DNA of 64,000 nucleotides from Sva-07 sp963698435. Its GTDB lineage: Bacteria; Actinomycetota; Acidimicrobiia; Acidimicrobiales; Ilumatobacteraceae. Each line of letters opens with the position of its first letter. The stretch's first letter is position 1. The stretch spans positions 1-64,000 of the forward strand of contig CAVOQV010000020.1 in NCBI GenBank assembly GCA_963698435.1, read 5' to 3'. The notes under the pieces are model-generated. The model was not told where the DNA came from and made no database searches. It worked only from the letters and a program-made list of their open reading frames with translations. Positions 59,574 to 64,000 of the stretch are shown here, in pieces. Made by a program: the position numbers and the translations under genes.

Positions 59574-61173
59574 CCGGATCATGTCGTCCGACCCCGACTG
59601 ACGACACGTCGACCCTCTCCCTGTCTCCGGGAGGCGTCGGCGCGAGCGGGTCTGAGATGTCGCGACCGCCAGCAGGAAGCGCTGGGGTGCGAAGCGTGAC
59701 GAGCAGGGCCCCGACGGCGACCACGACACCGAGAACGATCAGGACGCCGGCTGCAACTCGCCAGCTGTCGTTGAGCGGAAGTACTCGGAGTGAGACCGGT
59801 GGGAGTTGGCCGTCGTCGCGGCTGCGAACGAGCCTGCGTGGGTCGACGTCGACCGGCAGGTTGACCAGCGCCCACCAGCCCGCCACCGCCACGAGCGCCA
59901 ACGGCGCCCAACGCGACCAGATCCGTTCCATACCGATCACCAGGAGCACCGCGGCCACACCGATGGCCGGCATCGCGTATCTGGCGTGGGCATTCCCGCC
60001 GCCGCTGACGTGCTGGGCGAGAGTGAACGCGATCAGCACGATGGCGATCAGGCCGAGCGCGAGTTGCCATCTCAGCGTTCGCGAGTCGTCACCGGTTCCC
60101 TCGCCGTCGGACCGGCCGAGGCGCCCCGTCACGATCACGATGCCGACGCCGACGGTTGCCATCAACGTGATCACCAGCGAGCCCGGCGGCACGATGCGCC
60201 GCCGAGTGGTGGGTGACATCAAGCCTTCATAGACGTCCGACCACATCGACCAACGCACCATCATGTCGAACACCGAGCCACGCCGCTGTCGCCGGAACAT
60301 CTCGAGCAGGTAGTGCGAGGCACCGATGTCGCCGTACAGAACGATGTTGCGGACGTAGAACCACCCGAACACGACGACCGCCGGCCCGAGCCCGATGAGA
60401 GCGAGTCGCGACGCGCGACGCAGTTGGACCCCCGGCGACGGGGCAGGCAGGGCGAACCGACGCAGCGCGACGACTCCGACCACCACGATCGCGAGCAACA
60501 TGGTCGCGGCCCGTGCGCCGAAGGCCACGACGACCGTCGCTGCGAGCAGTGTCAGGTCACGACGCGTGAGCGCGTCGATGCGTCGAAGGCACCGGGCACC
60601 GGCCCACACGACGGCCGTGCCCGCGGCGAACCCGAGGCCATCGTTGAGGCCCTGGGAGAACACGGCGTGTCCCTGCGGGACGAGCGCGGCGAGGGCAGCA
60701 GCGAGCAAGGCCAGGCGATGGTTGCGGCGAGTGATCTCCGAGGCCAGCAGAAAGGTCAACACCACGCCGCCGGAAGCGAAGACGACGTTGGCGAACCTCA
60801 TCAGGACGAGACCACCGTCGGGTGCGCCGGTGGCCCGGCTCGCCCAGACCAGCGGCGCGACGGCGATGTAGTGGAGCGGCGGATGGTTCGCGACCCAGAC
60901 GCCGCGGTAGCGACTGTCGTTCGCCGTGGAGCGCTCGGCCTGCCATTGGCGCGCCTCGACGGGCACCTCCGGGAACCCCCGAATCTCCGGAAGCCGGAAC
61001 GATGCGACCTCCTGGGCATACCCGACATGCGCGGTTTCGTCGGTGGGGAGGAAGGGCGGCTGCTGGAGCGCGTGCAACGCACCGATGCCGACGAACGCAA
61101 CAACGACGGCGATCAGTCCCACGATCACGGGCACCGACGGGCGCCGAGACACCTTCTGGCTCACTCCTGGCAC
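59521..61173 (-). CDS. GT-C-like multi-pass membrane glycosyltransferase candidate
   Basis: 550 residues with about 11-12 membrane helices. The first extracytoplasmic loop carries FLPTDETAHVGYA and VANHPPLHYIAVAP, the acidic DE-type and NHPPL motifs usual in ArnT/PMT-like GT-C enzymes that use polyprenyl-phosphate sugars. The C-terminal ~45 residues (SDPLAPTPPGDRERVDVSSVG and onward) are hydrophilic, low-complexity and overlap the LLM gene, so the true end may be earlier if a frameshift is present. Start is a GTG. Confidence 0.72.
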   Translation of the reverse strand: MPGVSQKVSRRPSVPVIVGLIAVVVAFVGIGALHALQQPPFLPTDETAHVGYAQEVASFRLPEIRGFPEVPVEARQWQAERSTANDSRYRGVWVANHPPLHYIAVAPLVWASRATGAPDGGLVLMRFANVVFASGGVVLTFLLASEITRRNHRLALLAAALAALVPQGHAVFSQGLNDGLGFAAGTAVVWAGARCLRRIDALTRRDLTLLAATVVVAFGARAATMLLAIVVVGVVALRRFALPAPSPGVQLRRASRLALIGLGPAVVVFGWFYVRNIVLYGDIGASHYLLEMFRRQRRGSVFDMMVRWSMWSDVYEGLMSPTTRRRIVPPGSLVITLMATVGVGIVIVTGRLGRSDGEGTGDDSRTLRWQLALGLIAIVLIAFTLAQHVSGGGNAHARYAMPAIGVAAVLLVIGMERIWSRWAPLALVAVAGWWALVNLPVDVDPRRLVRSRDDGQLPPVSLRVLPLNDSWRVAAGVLIVLGVVVAVGALLVTLRTPALPAGGRDISDPLAPTPPGDRERVDVSSVGVGRHDPVSRARVRRSSAGPSPGR

Positions 61174-61251
61174 ATTCCCGACGGCGGCACACGGCGAAAC
61201 TATCCACCGGTGACGCCAGATGTTCGGCGGGTCGCAATCGTCACCGAGCGT

Positions 61252-61587
61252 TCACGAACCGTCCGCGTCGACGGCGCCGAGTCGGCCGCCGTCGACCCAC
61301 TCGCGGAGCTTCTCCCACGCGTAGATGCCGGTCGAGTGACCGTCGCTCCAGTCGAGGCTGAGACCCCATGCCCCGGACAGTTCGGCGTCGATGATCGTGA
61401 TCGGCTGGCCCTCGTCGATCCACGGCGCGACCGGTTGGTCTCGGGTGCGCTTCGCGTTGCAGTCGGCGCAGGGGCAGGCCTGGCGGAGTGAATCGAGTTC
61501 GAATCGTGCTCGCACGCCGTCCTCGAAGAGGACCTCGACGTGCGATTGACGGTCCACTTCGACGGATTCGATGTCATGCTTGGCCAC
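61252..61587 (-). CDS. DUF971 domain protein
   Basis: 111 residues: EVDRQSHVEVLFEDGVRARFELDSLRQACPCADCNAKR followed by VAPWIDEGQPITIIDAELSGAWGLSLDWSDGHSTGIYAWEKLREW, the whole DUF971 domain. It is the same fold as the N-terminal domain of gamma-butyrobetaine hydroxylase; stand-alone versions are linked to Fe-S assembly factors (ApbC/Mrp). Three Cys (CPCADC) may bind metal. The GTG start is supported by TACGCT 6 nt upstream. Confidence 0.87.
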   Translation of the reverse strand: MAKHDIESVEVDRQSHVEVLFEDGVRARFELDSLRQACPCADCNAKRTRDQPVAPWIDEGQPITIIDAELSGAWGLSLDWSDGHSTGIYAWEKLREWVDGGRLGAVDADGS

Positions 61588-62349
61588 GTGAGGAGCGTAC
61601 CGACGGCGGCCGAACCACAGCCCCCGTCGCCGACGCGTCCCACCCCGATCCGGCGGCCATGGCTGCGGAACCGCTGGGAGGACCTCGCATTCGTGCACTG
61701 GGCGTACGACCCTGCCGAGATGCAGGCCCTGTTGCCCGCGGGGTTGCGGGTCGACACGTTCGACGTCGGTTCCGGGCCACGCGCATGGGTTTCGCTCGTG
61801 CCGTTCCGGATGCGCCGCGCCGGGCCGAGCGTGCTCCCGCCGCTGCCGTGGATCTCGTCGTTCGCGGAGACCAACGTCCGCACCTACGTCATCGACTCCC
61901 AGGGCCACCGTGCGGTGTGGTTCCTGTCGCTCGATGCCACTCGGCTGCCCGTGGTGGCATTCGCCCGGTGGGCCATCGGATTCCCGTACGTGTGGTCATC
62001 GATGTCGATCGGACGATCGGGTGACCGACGGATCTACGAGACGACACGCCGCCGGTGGCCACGCTCTCCCACCGCCTCGACCCGGCTGATCATCGACGCG
62101 GGCCCAGTGATCGAGCCCACGCCGCTCGACGACTTCCTCACCGCCCGCTGGGGCACCGTGGCCGTGTGGCGCGGACAGCTGCGCCATCACCCCGTCGACC
62201 ATCCTGCGTGGACACTGCGGGCCGCCACGATGGTGGAACTCGACGACACGGCCATCACGGCTGCCGGACTGAGCGCGCCCTCGGGGGCCCCGATCATCCG
62301 ACTCGCCGAGCCGCTCGACGCTCGTTTCGGCCGACCGGAGCGCGTCTGA
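61576..62349 (+). CDS. DUF2071 family protein
   Basis: About 257 residues. The DUF2071 pattern is WEDLAFVHWAYDPAEMQALLPAGLRVDTFDVGSGPRAWVSLVPFRM, then FAETNVRTYVIDSQGHRAVWFLSLDA. It is related to YqjF-like proteins, whose function is unknown. The start could be the ATG here or the GTG at 61588, directly next to the start codon of the divergent DUF971 gene; its promoter would then lie inside that gene. Confidence 0.8.
   Translation: MLGHVRSVPTAAEPQPPSPTRPTPIRRPWLRNRWEDLAFVHWAYDPAEMQALLPAGLRVDTFDVGSGPRAWVSLVPFRMRRAGPSVLPPLPWISSFAETNVRTYVIDSQGHRAVWFLSLDATRLPVVAFARWAIGFPYVWSSMSIGRSGDRRIYETTRRRWPRSPTASTRLIIDAGPVIEPTPLDDFLTARWGTVAVWRGQLRHHPVDHPAWTLRAATMVELDDTAITAAGLSAPSGAPIIRLAEPLDARFGRPERV
61594..61599 (-). 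promoter_or_regulatory. -10-like TACGCT, leaderless promoter for the DUF971 gene
   Basis: Ends 6 nt before the GTG at 61587 and lies within the 5' coding part of the divergent DUF2071 gene. Confidence 0.45.
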
Positions 62350-62353
62350 CAAC

Positions 62354-62359
62354 TACGGT
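62354..62359 (+). promoter_or_regulatory. -10-like TACGGT, leaderless promoter for the VOC gene
   Basis: Ends 6 nt before the ATG at 62366, in the 16 bp gap after DUF2071. Confidence 0.45.
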
Positions 62360-62365
62360 TCGGCG

Positions 62366-62779
62366 ATGGCCATCGAACTGCGCAAGGACTCCATCGACCT
62401 CGGCATCGTCATCGAGGATTCCGATCGATCACTCGTGTTCTATCGCGACGTGCTCGGCTTCGAACACGTGGCTGATTCGCCCATGCCGCCGCCGCTCAGC
62501 GGAATCATGCACCGACTGATGTGCGGGACGACCATGGTCAAACTGGTCGCCCTCGATGACACGCCCGAGGAGCGGCCGGCGCCCGGTGGGCTGGCAGGCG
62601 CGACCGGATACCGCTACTTCACGATGACGGTGTCGAACCTGGCCGAGATCACCCAGGCGTGCCGCGATGCCGGCGCAACGGTCATCATCGACAACGTCGA
62701 ACTCCGGCCGGGGTTGATGGTGTCGATGGTCGAGGATCCCGACGGCAACTGGGTCGAGTTCATCGACCCCGGCGACTGA
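62366..62779 (+). CDS. VOC (glyoxalase/dioxygenase) family protein
   Basis: 137 residues made of two beta-alpha-beta-beta-beta units: DLGIVIEDSDRSLVFYRDVLGFEHVADSP, and YRYFTMTVSNLAEITQACRDAGATVIIDN to SMVEDPDGNWVEFIDPGD. The closing DPDGNWVEF is a hallmark, with Glu as a likely metal ligand. Members are glyoxalases, extradiol dioxygenases or resistance proteins; which applies is unknown. Confidence 0.88.
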   Translation: MAIELRKDSIDLGIVIEDSDRSLVFYRDVLGFEHVADSPMPPPLSGIMHRLMCGTTMVKLVALDDTPEERPAPGGLAGATGYRYFTMTVSNLAEITQACRDAGATVIIDNVELRPGLMVSMVEDPDGNWVEFIDPGD

Positions 62780-62793
62780 GCCTCCCGTCGCCG

Positions 62794-62799
62794 TACCCT
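62794..62799 (+). promoter_or_regulatory. -10-like TACCCT upstream of the helicase gene
   Basis: Ends 9 nt before the ATG at 62809. Confidence 0.4.
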
Positions 62800-62808
62800 G
62801 CCCATCAC

Positions 62809-64000
62809 ATGTCGTCGCCCGCGGAACCACCACTGATTCGTCACCTTCCGGGCCCAGGGGCGCGGCTGGCGGACGGCACGATCGATGGCGACGCAATCCT
62901 CGGCGCGTTCACCGACTACGCCGACGAGCTGGGCCTGGAGCTGTACCCGGCTCAGGAGGAGGCGATCTTCGAGATCGTGCTCGGGAATCACGTGATCCTC
63001 AACACCCCGACGGGTTCGGGCAAGTCCCTGGTTGCTGCCGCGGCGCACTTCGCAGCGCTCGCAGAAGGAAAGCGAAGCGTCTACACCGCCCCGATCAAGG
63101 CGCTGGTCAGCGAGAAGTTCTTCGCGCTCTGCCGGGAGTTCGGGTCCGACCGGGTGGGGATGGTCACCGGCGATGCGGCCGTGAACCCGGAGGCACCGAT
63201 CATTTGCTGCACCCAGGAGATCCTCGCCAACTGGGCGCTGCGCGATGGACGTGACGCGCCCGTCGACGTGGCGATCGTCGACGAGTTCCACTACTACGGC
63301 GATCCGCAGCGCGGGTGGGCGTGGCAGGTGCCGCTCCTCGAGCTGCCCCACACGCAATTCCTGCTGATGTCGGCGACGCTCGGCAACGTCGAGTTCTTCC
63401 GGCGGGACCTGACCAAGCGGAGCGGGCGCGACACCACGGTCGTCAAGTCGGTGCAGCGGCCGGTGCCGCTCGACTTCGAGTACCGGACGAGCACCCTCCA
63501 CCACAGCGTCACGTCACTGCTCGAGTCCGGCCGGGCACCGATCTACCTCGTGCACTTCACCCAGAAGGACGCCACCGAGGCGGCACAGAACTACCTGGCG
63601 CTCGATCCGCTGACCAAGGACGAGAAGGCGAAGGTGAAGGAAGCCCTCGCCGGGTTCCGCTTCGACTCCCCGATCGGCAAGGACCTCAGACGGTTCATCA
63701 CCGCCGGCGTCGGCGTCCACCACGCCGGGCTCCTGCCCAAGTACCGGCTGCTGGTGGAGAAGCTCGCCCAGGACGGACTGTTGAAGATCATCTGTGGCAC
63801 CGACACCCTCGGCGTGGGAGTCAACGTGCCGATCCGCTCGGTGCTGTTCACTCAGCTCTGCAAGTACGACGGCTCCGGCGTGCGGATCCTGTCCAACCGC
63901 GAGTTCGCCCAGATCGGTGGGCGGGCCGGTCGCAAGGGGTTCGACGATCGCGGTGACGTGTGGGTGCAGGCACCCGAGCACGTCGTCGAGAATCAGCGGC
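62809..64000 (+). CDS. Ski2-like DEAD/DEAH helicase (DUF3516-type), N-terminal part
   Basis: The first ~397 residues are in the window and the gene runs off the right edge. Walker A (motif I) is NTPTGSGKSLVAAAAHF, motif II is IVDEFHYYGDPQRG, motif III is LMSATLGN, motif V is CGTDTLGVGVNVPIRSV and motif VI is FAQIGGRAGRKGFDDRG. The order and spacing match the actinobacterial helicase family whose C-terminus is annotated DUF3516 and is related to Ski2/Mtr4 RNA helicases. A role in RNA or DNA metabolism is inferred. Confidence 0.9.
   Translation, partial: MSSPAEPPLIRHLPGPGARLADGTIDGDAILGAFTDYADELGLELYPAQEEAIFEIVLGNHVILNTPTGSGKSLVAAAAHFAALAEGKRSVYTAPIKALVSEKFFALCREFGSDRVGMVTGDAAVNPEAPIICCTQEILANWALRDGRDAPVDVAIVDEFHYYGDPQRGWAWQVPLLELPHTQFLLMSATLGNVEFFRRDLTKRSGRDTTVVKSVQRPVPLDFEYRTSTLHHSVTSLLESGRAPIYLVHFTQKDATEAAQNYLALDPLTKDEKAKVKEALAGFRFDSPIGKDLRRFITAGVGVHHAGLLPKYRLLVEKLAQDGLLKIICGTDTLGVGVNVPIRSVLFTQLCKYDGSGVRILSNREFAQIGGRAGRKGFDDRGDVWVQAPEHVVENQR

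Overview
The window is high-GC bacterial DNA with actinobacterial gene content: a mycothiol synthase (mshD), two luciferase-like F420-type oxidoreductases, a DUF222-HNH protein, a DUF3499 protein, an hrdB-like principal sigma factor, tRNA genes without an encoded CCA end, and many apparently leaderless genes. The mix resembles Acidimicrobiia (Ilumatobacter-like), but that placement is an inference from gene content. Nearly all of the window is coding, with short gaps and many 1-11 bp overlaps. I see no insertion sequence, prophage, rRNA or CRISPR array.

Layout. 1-3.2 kb: a minus-strand run of a CYTH-like protein, a SulP anion transporter with STAS domain, and a DUF2252 protein cut by the window edge. 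3.2-14.3 kb: single catabolic and stress genes (M81 peptidase, FAD oxidoreductase, TauD-type dioxygenase, pirin, SRPBCC, LLM oxidoreductase, serine hydrolase, MalY-type lyase, DUF222-HNH) plus tRNA-Val(UAC). 14.3-19.2 kb: an overlapping operon of an inositol-monophosphatase-like enzyme, a frameshifted FtsX-type permease and two ABC ATPases. 19.3-24.7 kb: two small unknown proteins, a peptide-type binding lipoprotein, a frameshifted alpha/beta hydrolase, tRNA-Met, SRPBCC, an SDR and tRNA-Asn. 24.8-30.7 kb: ppdK, dnaG and rpoD, read in that order on the minus strand. 30.8-43.1 kb: M50 protease, folate-binding protein, hisI-trpE, an L,D-transpeptidase lipoprotein, groES, hydrolase, aldo/keto reductase, crotonase, and a tightly overlapped hisC-hisB-hisH-hisA-hisF operon. 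43.1-48.7 kb: mshD, M3 peptidase and rlmN as a coupled operon, then a phosphotransferase and a DUF6285 protein. 48.7-64 kb: M23 peptidase, SRPBCC, DUF3499, a small membrane protein, an HD-GYP membrane protein, tRNA-Val(CAC), a J-domain protein, a 2-hydroxyacid dehydrogenase, alanine dehydrogenase, P450, ArfB, a second LLM oxidoreductase, a GT-C-like membrane protein, DUF971, DUF2071, VOC, and a Ski2-like helicase cut by the right edge.

Two whole-window signals stand out. First, five genes carry single-base frameshifts (six events), including hisA inside an otherwise intact his operon; this looks more like assembly error than decay. Second, at least 25 genes have a TANNNT hexamer 6-9 nt before the start codon, as expected for leaderless mRNAs. 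These fix several GTG/ATG starts, and at five divergent gene pairs they form very compact back-to-back promoters.

I found no strong candidate for an entirely new multi-gene system. The best leads are the back-to-back leaderless promoters, the IMPase/FtsX/ABC operon, the HD-GYP protein with an apparent extracellular Ig-like tail, and three kinds of intergenic palindromic repeat.
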